A stretch of DNA of 64,000 bases from CAZYJR01 sp964647905 (GTDB lineage: Bacteria; Desulfobacterota; DSM-4660; Desulfatiglandales; HGW-15), in the NCBI GenBank assembly GCA_964647905.1, contig CAZYJR010000001.1, positions 1-64,000 of the forward strand, written 5' to 3'. The notes under the pieces were generated by a model. It worked only from the letters and a program-made list of their open reading frames with translations. It ran no database searches and had not been told where the DNA came from. Numbering within the stretch: the stretch's first letter is position 1; each line of letters opens with the position of its first letter. The position numbers and the translations under genes are program-made. This document shows positions 24,146 to 33,633 of the stretch, piece after piece.

Positions 24146-25683
24146 GGTCGGGTGAAAAGCCCGGGAAGATGATGAAACTGGCTTACCTGCTGGAAGAATT
24201 GGAGATCCTGGAAAGGGTCGGCCCCCAGGACGACCCCGAGGCGGCCGGCATCGTCTATGATTCGCGAAAGGCGGCCCCGGGTTCGGTGTTTGTGGCCTTG
24301 AGGGGAATCACCTCGGACGGGCATGCCTATATCGGGGATGCGGTTCAAAGGGGCGCCGCGGCGGTGGTCGCGGAGGACTTGAAAGGCCTGGGCGGCGGGG
24401 TGCCGGCCGTCCGAGTCCGGGATTCCAGAAAGGCCCTGGCCCTGATTGCCGCCCGGTTCTACGGGCGCCCGCAGGATGAGCTCAACCTGATCGGAATAAC
24501 GGGCACCAACGGAAAGACATCCACCACTTACATACTGGAGTCCATATTGGAGGCGGCCGGCCGCCGGCCCGGGGTCATAGGGAGCATCAACTACCGTTTC
24601 GGCGGCGAGGCCCTGCCCGCACCGGTGACCACGCCCGAGTCCCTGGACCTTATGCGGCTGCTGCGGGAAATGGCTGACAGCGGGGTGACCGACGTGGCCA
24701 TGGAGGTCTCGAGCCACGCCCTGGACCAGGGGCGGGTCAGCGGGTGCCCTTTTCAGGTCGTGGTCTTTACGGGATTTTCAAGGGATCACCTGGACTACCA
24801 CCGGACCATGGATGACTACTTCCGAGCCAAGTGCCTGCTGTTCAGGCCCTTGGATCAAAGGGGGGTCCCGGGAGACGGACCCGCGGTCATCAATTTGGAC
24901 GATCCCAAGGGCGAGGCCCTGGTCCGGTTGTGCACCCGGCCGGTGGTCACCTACGGGCTCGGCGGGGAATGCCTTATCCGGGCCGGGGACCTTCGCGAGG
25001 AGCCGGCCGGTCTGAGAGCGGTCCTCAGGGCCCCTGAAGGCTCCTGCAGCATAGAGTCGCCCCTGATCGGCAGGGTCAATGTATACAACATACTGGCTGC
25101 GGCCGGAGCCGCCCTTGCCCTGGGTTTGGGCCTGGATGCGGTGGAGGGAGGCGTAAGGCGCCTACCCGGGATCCCGGGCCGCCTGGAAAAGGTGGAAAAC
25201 CCCCTTGGCCTCAGTCTGGTGGTGGATTACGCCCACACCCCCGACGCACTTTCCAAGGTCCTGGAGACCCTACGCCCCCTGGTCCGCGGCAGGTTGATCA
25301 CGGTGGTCGGCTGCGGCGGGGACAGGGACCGCGGCAAGAGGCCGGAAATGGGGTCCCTGGCCGGGCGGCTCAGTGAGGTGGTGGTGGTGACCTCCGACAA
25401 CCCGCGGACCGAAGACCCGCTCCGGATCATAGAACAGGTGGAAGAGGGCGTGGTTGCGGCCGGGATGTCCAGGGAGGATTCCATTCCAGAGGAAGGCTCC
25501 TGCTACGTGGTGGAACCGGACCGCAGGGAGGCCATCAGAAAGGCGGTGTTTGCCGCCGGAAGGCAAGACCTGGTCCTGGTGGCAGGAAAGGGTCATGAAG
25601 ATTACCAGATCCTGGGTAGCGGCAGAATCCATTTCGATGACCGGGAGGAGTTGGCCCGGGCGGCCGCCGGGCGGGCGGCTTGA
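24142..25683 (+). CDS. murE: UDP-MurNAc-L-Ala-D-Glu:meso-diaminopimelate ligase MurE
   Basis: 513 residues. P-loop GITGTNGKTSTTYIL, the carbamylated-lysine region and the substrate-recognition motif DNPRTEDP are visible; DNPR marks enzymes that add meso-diaminopimelate rather than lysine. The ATG at 24142 overlaps the ftsI stop; an internal ATG pair at 24169 is possible. Its stop is followed by murF after 11 nt. Confidence 0.96.
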   Translation: MRSGEKPGKMMKLAYLLEELEILERVGPQDDPEAAGIVYDSRKAAPGSVFVALRGITSDGHAYIGDAVQRGAAAVVAEDLKGLGGGVPAVRVRDSRKALALIAARFYGRPQDELNLIGITGTNGKTSTTYILESILEAAGRRPGVIGSINYRFGGEALPAPVTTPESLDLMRLLREMADSGVTDVAMEVSSHALDQGRVSGCPFQVVVFTGFSRDHLDYHRTMDDYFRAKCLLFRPLDQRGVPGDGPAVINLDDPKGEALVRLCTRPVVTYGLGGECLIRAGDLREEPAGLRAVLRAPEGSCSIESPLIGRVNVYNILAAAGAALALGLGLDAVEGGVRRLPGIPGRLEKVENPLGLSLVVDYAHTPDALSKVLETLRPLVRGRLITVVGCGGDRDRGKRPEMGSLAGRLSEVVVVTSDNPRTEDPLRIIEQVEEGVVAAGMSREDSIPEEGSCYVVEPDRREAIRKAVFAAGRQDLVLVAGKGHEDYQILGSGRIHFDDREELARAAAGRAA

Positions 25684-25694
25684 CAGGGGCCCCG

Positions 25695-27125
25695 ATGGCT
25701 GCGGTTTGGGGAAGGGTGAGTGCAGGTGAGATTGCAAGGGCGGCGGGCGGGGAGCTCGTCTCCGGGCCGGCCCATATCTCCCTGTCGGGCGTCTCCACCG
25801 ATACCAGGCGTCCGGAGCGGGACTGCGTCTACTGGGCCCTCAAGGGCGAGCGCTTCGATGGAAACGATTTTCTCGATCAGGCGTTCGAGTCGGGGGCGGC
25901 GGCGGTGGTCGCCCGAGAGGGAAGGATCGACCCGGGGAGCGTGCCTTCGGGCAAGGCCGCGATCGCCGTAAAGGACACCTTGAGGGCCCTGGGGGACTTC
26001 GCCGGGTGGTGGAGGCGGGAGCACCGGGCGCAGGTGTTGGCCCTGACCGGCAGCAATGGAAAGACCACCACCAAGGAGATGGCGGCAGCCGTGATGGAGC
26101 TCCAGGGGCCGGTGCTGAAAAACCCGGGAAACTATAACAACCTCATAGGTCTGCCCTTGAGCATCCTGGACTTGAAACAGGAGCACACCAGGGCCGTACT
26201 GGAGATGGGCATGAATCGCCCCGGCGAGATAGGGCGCTTGACCGACATCGCAGCCCCGGATGTGGGATTGATTACCAACGTGGCCAGGGCGCACCTGGAA
26301 GGGATGGGGGGCCTCCGGTCCGTGGCCGCGGCCAAGGGAGAGCTCCTGGAGCGGATGGGACCGGGGGCCTGCGCGGTGGTCAACGGCGACGACCCCCTGG
26401 TGATGGGCGAGGTCCACAGGTTCAATGGCCCTGTGGTCACATTCGGCCTGGGAACCGGGAATCAGGTAAGGGCCGAGGGCGTGACGGAGCTCGGCGGGCG
26501 AGGCGTGGAATTCGAGCTCGTCCGGGGCCCGGAGCGGGGGCGGGTCTCCCTTCGCGTACCCGGAAGGCACAACGTTATGAACGCGCTGGCGGCCGCGGCC
26601 GCGGCACTGGCCATGGGAATCCCTTTCCCCTTGGCGGTACGGGGCCTGGGCCGCTTTAGAGGAGTCCCTGGAAGGTTCACCGTCTTGGATCTCCCCGGCG
26701 GGATCACCCTGGTGGACGACACCTACAACGCCAACCCTTCCTCACTGGCCGCGGCCTTGGATTCCCTGGAGCCTCTCCTGGCCGGGCGGGGCCGCTTGAT
26801 CATAGGGCTCGGGGATATGCTGGAGCTGGGCGAAGAGGCGGTTCAGGCACATGTGGAGGCCGGCAGGGAGGCGGCGAAGCGGGCCGACCTGATAGTGCTG
26901 ATGGGTGAGTACGCCGGGGAAGCGGCTCGGGGCGCCGGGGGAGCGGGCGCATCACCGGAAAGCATTCGGATCGTAGAGAGCCATGAGGAAATGGCACGGG
27001 TGGTAAGAGCCGCTACCGGAAGCGGCGACGTAATCCTTCTCAAGGCCTCCAGGGGCATAAGGCTCGATGAGGTTGTACGCCGCCTGAGAGAGGGGGAAGG
27101 GGAAGGTGAATCGCATGACCCCTAA
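25695..27125 (+). CDS. murF: UDP-MurNAc-tripeptide:D-Ala-D-Ala ligase MurF
   Basis: 476 residues. ATP-binding ALTGSNGKTTTKEM, the central EMGMNRPGEIGRL and LVDDTYNANPSS are typical of MurF. It completes the UDP-MurNAc pentapeptide in the cytoplasm. The ATG at 25695 is preferred to a TTG at 25680 that would overlap murE. The last codons overlap the following response regulator gene by 11 nt. Confidence 0.96.
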   Translation: MAAVWGRVSAGEIARAAGGELVSGPAHISLSGVSTDTRRPERDCVYWALKGERFDGNDFLDQAFESGAAAVVAREGRIDPGSVPSGKAAIAVKDTLRALGDFAGWWRREHRAQVLALTGSNGKTTTKEMAAAVMELQGPVLKNPGNYNNLIGLPLSILDLKQEHTRAVLEMGMNRPGEIGRLTDIAAPDVGLITNVARAHLEGMGGLRSVAAAKGELLERMGPGACAVVNGDDPLVMGEVHRFNGPVVTFGLGTGNQVRAEGVTELGGRGVEFELVRGPERGRVSLRVPGRHNVMNALAAAAAALAMGIPFPLAVRGLGRFRGVPGRFTVLDLPGGITLVDDTYNANPSSLAAALDSLEPLLAGRGRLIIGLGDMLELGEEAVQAHVEAGREAAKRADLIVLMGEYAGEAARGAGGAGASPESIRIVESHEEMARVVRAATGSGDVILLKASRGIRLDEVVRRLREGEGEGESHDP

Positions 27126-27534
27126 GACAAGGATCCTGGTGGTCGAAGACGAGCTCGGGCTCTCCCTCCTGATAAGCGAGGTGCTGGAGGGGGCGGGCTG
27201 TTCGGTGGTCACGGCCCGTGACGGGATGGAGGCCGTTGAAGTCCTCGGTCTTCAAAGGTTCGACATAGTCCTGACCGACATCAACATGCCACGGATGAAC
27301 GGCCTGGATCTCCTCCGCTGGATGAAGGCTGCGGGCAGGAGGGAGACGGTCATGGTCATGACCGGCTCCCCTGAGCACGAGACCCTGCACGCAGAGGGGC
27401 TCCCGCCGGTGGCGGCGCATTTCAGGAAGCCCTTCCGCCTTCCCGAGCTGGTGGAGTCGGTTGAGCGCCGTTCTCTGTGCTGCGCGGCGGGGACTTGCAG
27501 TGAATGCCTGGAGTTGAAGAGACGGAGCGCCTGA
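27115..27534 (+). CDS. Single-domain response regulator inside the dcw cluster
   Basis: 139 residues: a complete receiver domain with the acidic pair at E11-D12, phosphoacceptor D55 in IVLTDINMP, the Thr in VMVMTGS and the Lys in FRKPF. The tail carries a cysteine cluster (CCAAGTCSEC, after about residue 120) and no DNA-binding domain. It overlaps murF by 11 nt and ends 4 nt before mraY, so it is transcribed and probably translated with wall-synthesis genes. It may act as a protein-interaction switch for envelope growth; the partner kinase is not adjacent. The start at 27115 has GGGGAAGGTG upstream. Confidence 0.9.
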   Translation: MTPKTRILVVEDELGLSLLISEVLEGAGCSVVTARDGMEAVEVLGLQRFDIVLTDINMPRMNGLDLLRWMKAAGRRETVMVMTGSPEHETLHAEGLPPVAAHFRKPFRLPELVESVERRSLCCAAGTCSECLELKRRSA

Positions 27535-27538
27535 GCCC

Positions 27539-28618
27539 ATGCTCTACAAGCTGATATATCTCTTTCATACCGATTACTCATGGCTCAACGTGTTCCGGTA
27601 CATAACCTTCCGGACCATCCTGGCGGCCCTGTTCGCCCTCGTGGTGGTGCTCTTCTTCGGGGGCTGGGGGATCCGGCGGCTCCGGGCCATGCAGATCGGG
27701 CAGTACATACGGGAGGACGGGCCGCCGAACCACAGGGGCAAGGCCGGGACCCCCACCATGGGCGGGTGCCTCATCCTGCCGGTGGTGATGGGCTCGGCGG
27801 TTCTTTGGGCCGAACCGGCGAACCTCTACGTATGGCTGGTGGTGGGGGTGATGTTCGGCTTCGGGGCCATAGGCTTTGCTGATGACTATCTCAAGCGGGT
27901 CAGGCGCAGCAGCCAGGGCCTCACCGCCCGGGCCAAGTTCGGCCTCCAGTTCCTGGTGGCGCTTGCCGCAGCAGCGGTGCTCTTCAGGCTGGCGGGCTTC
28001 GACTCCCGCCTGATGGTCCCTTTCTTCAAGAACATAAGGCCGGATCTGGGGGTTTGGTACGTCCCATTTGCGGTCTTCATCATCGTTGGTGCGTCCAACG
28101 CGGTCAATCTGACCGACGGGCTGGACGGTCTGGCCATCGGGCCCATCATAGTGGCGTTTTCGTCCTACCTGGTCTTTTCGTATCTGACCGGGCACGTGGA
28201 AATAGCCCAGTATCTTCAGATCCCGTATCTGGCCGGATCCGGGGAGCTCTCCGTCCTTTGCGGCGCGGTGGTCGGAGCCGGGCTGGGGTTCCTCTGGTAC
28301 AACGCATATCCGGCCGAGGTCTTCATGGGGGACGTGGGTTCTCTTCCCATGGGCGCGGCCTTGGGGACGGTGGCCGTGATCACCAAGCAGGAGCTGGTCC
28401 TGGTGCTGGTGGGCGGGCTCTTCGTGGTGGAGGCGCTCTCCGTTATCTTCCAGGTGGCCTATTTCAAGATGACCTCGGGGAGGAGGATCTTCCGCATGGC
28501 GCCGCTCCACCACCACTTCGAGTTAAAGGGATGGCCCGAGTCCAAGGTCACGGTCCGGTTCTGGATAATCTCGGTGATCCTGGCCCTGCTGGCCATCAGC
28601 ACCCTCAAGCTGAGGTGA
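27539..28618 (+). CDS. mraY: Phospho-N-acetylmuramoyl-pentapeptide transferase MraY
   Basis: 359 residues, the normal length, with about ten membrane segments. The conserved FADDYLK (Asp pair and Lys), NAVNLTDGLDGLA and MAPLHHHFELKGW (HHH) motifs are present. MraY makes lipid I at the inner membrane. It starts 4 nt after the embedded response regulator. Confidence 0.98.
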   Translation: MLYKLIYLFHTDYSWLNVFRYITFRTILAALFALVVVLFFGGWGIRRLRAMQIGQYIREDGPPNHRGKAGTPTMGGCLILPVVMGSAVLWAEPANLYVWLVVGVMFGFGAIGFADDYLKRVRRSSQGLTARAKFGLQFLVALAAAAVLFRLAGFDSRLMVPFFKNIRPDLGVWYVPFAVFIIVGASNAVNLTDGLDGLAIGPIIVAFSSYLVFSYLTGHVEIAQYLQIPYLAGSGELSVLCGAVVGAGLGFLWYNAYPAEVFMGDVGSLPMGAALGTVAVITKQELVLVLVGGLFVVEALSVIFQVAYFKMTSGRRIFRMAPLHHHFELKGWPESKVTVRFWIISVILALLAISTLKLR

Positions 28619-28646
28619 AGACAGGGGTGAGCGATCAAGGGGCGTA

Positions 28647-30020
28647 ATGAGTAGAGTGACGGATTTCAGGGGAAAGAGCGTGGTGGTGGCCGGTCTGGCG
28701 AGATCGGGCCTCTCGGCTGCCCTGTGGCTGGCCGGGCAGGGCGCCCGGGTGACGGCCAGCGACCTGCATCCTGAATCCGAGCTGGACCCGGATATCGTGG
28801 CCAAGGCCGGGGAGAGCGGGGTGATCCTGGAGACCGGCGGGCATGTTGAAAAGACCTTCACCGGAGCGGACCTGATAGTCCTGAGCCCCGGGGTCCCCCC
28901 GGAAATCCCCCCGGTGAAGCGGGCCCGGGACTGCGGTGTGCCGGTGATAGGCGAGATGGAGCTCGCCTGCGGCTTGATCGACCTCCCGGTGGCTGCGGTC
29001 ACCGGCACCAATGGGAAGTCGACAGTGACCGCCCTGGCGGGTGAGATCCTCCGGAGGTCCGGGAGGCGGGTCTTTGTCGGAGGCAACATCGGCGTCCCTC
29101 TGATGGAGTGCGTGCGCGAGCGGGAGCGCCTGGATTGCGCAGTCGTGGAGGTCTCCAGCTTTCAGTTGGAGACAATGGAAAGCTTCAAGCCCAAGGTCTC
29201 CGTTATCTTGAATATCTCCCCTGATCACCTGGATCGGTACCCGGACTACCAGGCATACGTGCGCTCCAAGCTGAGGATATTTTCCAACCAGGGGCCGGAG
29301 GACTTCCTGGTCCTCAACCGGGAAGACCCGGCTTTGGCCGAACTCAGGCCGGAGGTCCCGGTGAGAATACTCGGGTTCGGGAGCCGGCCCGGCTCGGATA
29401 TACGCGCCTGGATCGAAGAGAATCACCTTGAGGCCTCTCCGCCCGGGATGGAGCCGATGCGGTTTTCCCTCGATTCTTTCAGCCTTGCCGGGGCCTACAA
29501 CCTGGAAAACCTGGCCGCCGCAGTACTCGCGGCCCTTGCCATGGGCGGGGAACCGGGCGCTGTCAAAGAAACCATCCGCGGTTTCCGCGGGCTTCCCCAC
29601 AGGCTGGAGCTGGTGGGCACGGTCGAGGGGGTTGATTACTACGACGACTCCAAGGCCACCAACGTACAGGCAGCCGCCAGATCGGTGGAGAGCTTCGACC
29701 GCCCGTTGATCCTGATCGCAGGGGGGCGGGACAAGGGGGCGGACTACCGCCCCCTGGTCGAGGCGGCCGAGGGGCGGGTCAAAGGCGCCGTCTTCCTGGG
29801 GGAGGCGCGGGAGCTCCTGGCGGATGCGTTCAGGGGGCGCGTCCCTTTCACCACGGCGGCCGGTATGGAGGAAGCGGTGGAGGAGGCCTCGTCCATGGCC
29901 GAACCGGGCGACGTGGTGCTGATGGCCCCTGCCTGCTCCAGCTTCGACATGTTCAATGATTACGCCGATCGGGGAAGGGCTTTCGCCGGAGCGGTCCTGG
30001 GGGCGGATCATGGCGGATAG
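28647..30020 (+). CDS. murD: UDP-MurNAc-L-Ala:D-Glu ligase MurD
   Basis: 457 residues. N-terminal nucleotide-sugar fold (VVVAGLARSGLSAALWL), ATP site AVTGTNGKSTVTAL, central NISPDHLDRYP, and C-terminal YYDDSKATNV. MurD adds D-glutamate in the second Mur ligase step. ftsW begins 11 nt before its end. Confidence 0.96.
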   Translation: MSRVTDFRGKSVVVAGLARSGLSAALWLAGQGARVTASDLHPESELDPDIVAKAGESGVILETGGHVEKTFTGADLIVLSPGVPPEIPPVKRARDCGVPVIGEMELACGLIDLPVAAVTGTNGKSTVTALAGEILRRSGRRVFVGGNIGVPLMECVRERERLDCAVVEVSSFQLETMESFKPKVSVILNISPDHLDRYPDYQAYVRSKLRIFSNQGPEDFLVLNREDPALAELRPEVPVRILGFGSRPGSDIRAWIEENHLEASPPGMEPMRFSLDSFSLAGAYNLENLAAAVLAALAMGGEPGAVKETIRGFRGLPHRLELVGTVEGVDYYDDSKATNVQAAARSVESFDRPLILIAGGRDKGADYRPLVEAAEGRVKGAVFLGEARELLADAFRGRVPFTTAAGMEEAVEEASSMAEPGDVVLMAPACSSFDMFNDYADRGRAFAGAVLGADHGG

Positions 30021-31113
30021 GAGCCGCGCATCTCACGGTATGGATTACGGCATCCTCATCCCCGCACTGCTGCTGGTGGGGCTGGGCCTGGTGTTCATAT
30101 ACAGCTCCAGCTCGTTCCTGGCGGCGCACCGCCTGGGGGACAGCTACTTCTATCTCAAACGACAGGGCTTTTTCGCCCTGGTGGGCCTGGCGCTACTGGT
30201 GGTGGCCAAAAACATACCTGCCAGGATATACGCCCGGCTCACCTACCCCGTGCTCTTTATCAGCCTGGCCCTGTTGGGGGCCCTGCTGGTCCCCGGTGTG
30301 GGAAAGACCGTGGGCGGTGCCAGCCGCTGGCTCCCGGTGGGCCCGTTCTCCTTCCAGCCCTCGGAGCCCGCCAAGTTGGCCCTGGCGGTCTACATAGCCT
30401 ATTCCATGGCCAAGAAGGGCCCTGAAATGGGGACGTTCTCCCGCGGCCTGATGCCCCACTTGCTGGTGGCCGGGGTCTTCATGGGCCTGATAGTGATGCA
30501 GCCGGATTTGGGAACAGCGGTGATAATCGGCGCATGGCTCCTGGTGGTGCTCTTTGTGGGCGGGGCCAGGTCTTACCAGCTTTCGTGCATCGTTCTCGGG
30601 TTCGTGCCTGTGGTGGGCCTCCTGATCTGGCTGGAGCCGTATCGCCTGCGCCGCTGGTGGGCGTTCCTGGAGCCCTGGAAGGACCCCCAGGGGCTCGGGT
30701 TCCAGATAATCCACTCCTTCCTGGCCTTCGGCTCGGGAGGGCTTTTCGGCGTGGGGCTGGGAAACAGCAAGCAGAAGCTCCTCTTCCTCCCAGAGCCCCA
30801 TACGGACTTCATCCTGTCCATCATCGCCGAGGAGTTGGGCTTGATCGGGGTGGGTACCATAGTGGCACTTTTCGGGGTGCTTATAATCAGGGGATTCAGG
30901 GCGGCCCTGAACGCACGGGACCTTTACTCCACGTACCTGGCCCTGGGAATAAGCTGCTTCCTGGGTATCCAGGTCCTTGTCAACATGGGGGTGGTGATGG
31001 GGCTCCTTCCCACCAAGGGGCTGACCCTCCCCTTGATCAGCTATGGGGGGTCGTCCCTGGTGGTGAACCTGGTGGGTGTCGGGATGCTCCTCAGCATCGC
31101 CGGGGAGAGTTAG
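30010..31113 (+). CDS. ftsW: Division lipid-II glycosyltransferase FtsW (SEDS family)
   Basis: 367 residues with about ten membrane segments. SEDS signatures: FIYSSSS, GGASRWLPVGPFSFQPSEPAKLAL, the FAFGSGGLFGVGLGNSKQK region, and the final LPLISYGGSSLVVNL. FtsW polymerises septal glycan together with FtsI. The ATG at 30010 overlaps murD; an internal ATG at 30040 is an alternative. Confidence 0.95.
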   Translation: MADRSRASHGMDYGILIPALLLVGLGLVFIYSSSSFLAAHRLGDSYFYLKRQGFFALVGLALLVVAKNIPARIYARLTYPVLFISLALLGALLVPGVGKTVGGASRWLPVGPFSFQPSEPAKLALAVYIAYSMAKKGPEMGTFSRGLMPHLLVAGVFMGLIVMQPDLGTAVIIGAWLLVVLFVGGARSYQLSCIVLGFVPVVGLLIWLEPYRLRRWWAFLEPWKDPQGLGFQIIHSFLAFGSGGLFGVGLGNSKQKLLFLPEPHTDFILSIIAEELGLIGVGTIVALFGVLIIRGFRAALNARDLYSTYLALGISCFLGIQVLVNMGVVMGLLPTKGLTLPLISYGGSSLVVNLVGVGMLLSIAGES

Positions 31114-32202
31114 ATGAGGGTGGTCGTGGCCGGAGGCGGGACAGGGGGGCACTTGTTTCCCGGGCTGGCGGTAGCCAGGGAGCTCGTCCGGCGGCATCCC
31201 GACGCCCGGGTCTTGTTCGTGACCGACAGGCGCGGCGCGGGCTCGGGCATACTCGATGGCTCGGGCTTCCCCCAGGCCTCCATCCGGGTGGAGGGGCTCA
31301 AGGGACGAGGCCTTCTGAGGGGCCTGGCGGTGCTGGCCATGCTTCCGGCGGCCCTGATACACGCCGCCTTGATCCTTCGCCGTTTCGGAGCGGACGCGGT
31401 CTTGGGGGTCGGGGGGTACTCGGCCGGGCCTGTCTGCGCCGCCGCGAGGGTGTTGGGGACCCCGGTGGTGATCCATGAGCAGAACTCCCTGCCGGGTCTT
31501 ACCAACAGGTGGCTGAGCCGGGTGGCGGAGCGCGTGTTGATCTCCTTTGATGAGAGCAGGGAAGGGTTTCCCGAAGAAAAGACGATCCTCACCGGGAATC
31601 CGGTCAGGGAGGAAATCCTGGCGGCCGGGGAGGCGAGAGAGCCGCTGGATGAGCTGGGGATCCTCGTGGTGGGAGGGAGCCAGGGGGCAAGGGCGGTCAA
31701 TACCGCCGTGGTGGAGGCCGTGGAAATCCTGGCGAACGAAGGCAGGAGGCTGCGGGTTGTGCATCAGACCGGGAAAGACGATTACGCGCGGGTGAGCGGG
31801 GCCTATGCTCGGATAGGCGTGGAAGCCCTTGTCCTGCCGTTCATCCGGGACATGGCAGAGGCCTATGCCTCCGCCGATCTTGTGGTCTCAAGGGCCGGGG
31901 CCGGAACCGTGGCGGAGATCGCGGCGATAGGAAAGCCCTCCGTCCTGGTGCCTTTCCCATACTCAGCCAACGATCACCAGGTGAAAAACGCCCGGTTGCT
32001 GGCCGAGGCGGGCGGGGCCGAGATGCTCCTGCAGGCCGAACTCACCGGAGAGTCCCTTGCGGATGTGCTGCGCCGCCTGGATACGGACAGGAGCGCCCTG
32101 GTCGAGATGGCGGCGAGGGCCCGGAGGATGGGCCGGCCGGGGGCGGCGCGGGCCATAGTGGACGAGCTGGACGCGGTCATGCGCCGCGCGGAGGAGCGGT
32201 GA
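31114..32202 (+). CDS. murG: UDP-GlcNAc:lipid-I N-acetylglucosaminyltransferase MurG
   Basis: 362 residues of the GT-B fold. Glycine-rich AGGGTGGHLFPGLAVA at the N-terminus, HEQNSLPGLTNR in the acceptor region and SRAGAGTVAEIAAIGKPSVLVPFP in the donor site are typical. MurG converts lipid I to lipid II at the cytoplasmic face of the membrane. It starts directly after the ftsW stop. Confidence 0.97.
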   Translation: MRVVVAGGGTGGHLFPGLAVARELVRRHPDARVLFVTDRRGAGSGILDGSGFPQASIRVEGLKGRGLLRGLAVLAMLPAALIHAALILRRFGADAVLGVGGYSAGPVCAAARVLGTPVVIHEQNSLPGLTNRWLSRVAERVLISFDESREGFPEEKTILTGNPVREEILAAGEAREPLDELGILVVGGSQGARAVNTAVVEAVEILANEGRRLRVVHQTGKDDYARVSGAYARIGVEALVLPFIRDMAEAYASADLVVSRAGAGTVAEIAAIGKPSVLVPFPYSANDHQVKNARLLAEAGGAEMLLQAELTGESLADVLRRLDTDRSALVEMAARARRMGRPGAARAIVDELDAVMRRAEER

Positions 32203-32215
32203 GAGGACTTCGGGC

Positions 32216-33610
32216 ATGAGACCTTTCGGAAAGGCAAGGCATATACACCTGGTGGGGATAGGCGGGATCGGCATGAGCGGGATAGCCGAGCTCCTCTTGA
32301 ACCTGGGCTATGAGGTGAGCGGCTCCGATATCAGGGAATCCTCGGTCACCAGGCGTCTCACCGAACTGGGGGCGCGCATCTTCACCGGCCACAGCGGCGA
32401 CAACGTCGAAGGAGCGGATGTGGTGGTCTACTCTTCAGCCGTTTCCCTTGAAAACCCGGAAATAGCAAGGGCTTCGGAGGCTTTCGTCCCGGTGATCCCC
32501 AGGGCGGAGATGCTGGCAGAGCTCATGAGGCTCAAGCACGGGGTAGCGGTCGCCGGGGCCCACGGCAAGACCACCACGACCACCATGATCGCATCCATAC
32601 TGACCGCGGGCGACCTGGACCCCACCGTGGTGATCGGCGGCCGGCTGGACATATGGGGCGGGTCCAACGCCAAGCTCGGACAGGGGGACATCCTGGTGGC
32701 CGAATCGGACGAGAGCGACGGCTCTTTCATGGCTCTCAGCCCGACAGTGGCGGTGGTCACCAACATGGACTACGAGCACGTGGAGCACTACGGCTCAATG
32801 GACAACCTGCGGCGCAGCTTTGTGGATTTCATAAACAAGGTCCCGTTCTACGGTTCGGCCGTCCTCTGCCTGGACAACGAGGAGATCCAGGGGATCCTTC
32901 CCAGGCTCAAGAAAAGGTATTCCACCTACGGCATGACCTCCCAGGCGGACGTCAGGGCCGGGGAGGTGGAGATGAAGGAGCTCTCGGCGTCCTTCGAGCT
33001 CCTCTACCGGGGCAGGTCGCTGGGGCGGATGGTGGTGGGCATGCCCGGGAGGCACAACGTTTTGAACGCCCTGGCGGCCGCCGCCGTGGGCCTGGAGCTG
33101 GAGCTGGATGTGGAGGGCATAAAGGCCGGGCTCCGGAACCTCGGGGGGCTTGCCAGGCGGTTCCAAATCAAGGGGGAGCGCTCAGGGGTGCTTGTGGTGG
33201 ACGACTACGGCCACCACCCCACTGAGATAACCCACACCCTGGAGACCGCCAGGGGGTGCTGGCCCGAGAGAAGACTGGTGGTGGTCTTCCAGCCCCACCG
33301 CTACTCCCGGACCCAGGCGCTCTACGAGAGGTTCGTGCTGAGCTTCAACCAGGCGGACGTCCTCGTGGTCGCTCCGATCTATGGGGCGGGTGAGAGACCC
33401 TTGGAGGGGGTGGACTCCGCCTGGCTCTGCCGCGGCATAAAGGAGCACGGGCACAGGGAGGTGATCCTCGGCGGGGGTCCTGACCAGGTCCTGGAAAGGC
33501 TGAGGGAGGTGGCCCGGCCGGGAGACGTTGTCCTGACCCTGGGGGCGGGAGACGTCTACAAGATCGGCGAGGCCTTTCTCCAGGGGCCCGGCGGCTGGAA
33601 AGACGATTGA
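32216..33610 (+). CDS. murC: UDP-MurNAc:L-alanine ligase MurC
   Basis: 464 residues. HLVGIGGIGMSGIAELL, the ATP site AGAHGKTTTTTMIASI, the ESDESDGSF region and the C-terminal DDYGHHPTEI with FQPHRYSR are MurC hallmarks. First Mur ligase, adding L-Ala to UDP-MurNAc. The stop is overlapped by a TTG that could also start murB. Confidence 0.97.
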   Translation: MRPFGKARHIHLVGIGGIGMSGIAELLLNLGYEVSGSDIRESSVTRRLTELGARIFTGHSGDNVEGADVVVYSSAVSLENPEIARASEAFVPVIPRAEMLAELMRLKHGVAVAGAHGKTTTTTMIASILTAGDLDPTVVIGGRLDIWGGSNAKLGQGDILVAESDESDGSFMALSPTVAVVTNMDYEHVEHYGSMDNLRRSFVDFINKVPFYGSAVLCLDNEEIQGILPRLKKRYSTYGMTSQADVRAGEVEMKELSASFELLYRGRSLGRMVVGMPGRHNVLNALAAAAVGLELELDVEGIKAGLRNLGGLARRFQIKGERSGVLVVDDYGHHPTEITHTLETARGCWPERRLVVVFQPHRYSRTQALYERFVLSFNQADVLVVAPIYGAGERPLEGVDSAWLCRGIKEHGHREVILGGGPDQVLERLREVARPGDVVLTLGAGDVYKIGEAFLQGPGGWKDD

Positions 33611-33633
33611 GGCGGGTGGAGGCGCCCCGGCAC

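Noticed and set aside
30193..31764. 523-codon antisense frame opposite ftsW and murG
   Set aside because: Same shadow composition; both genes on the plus strand are certain.
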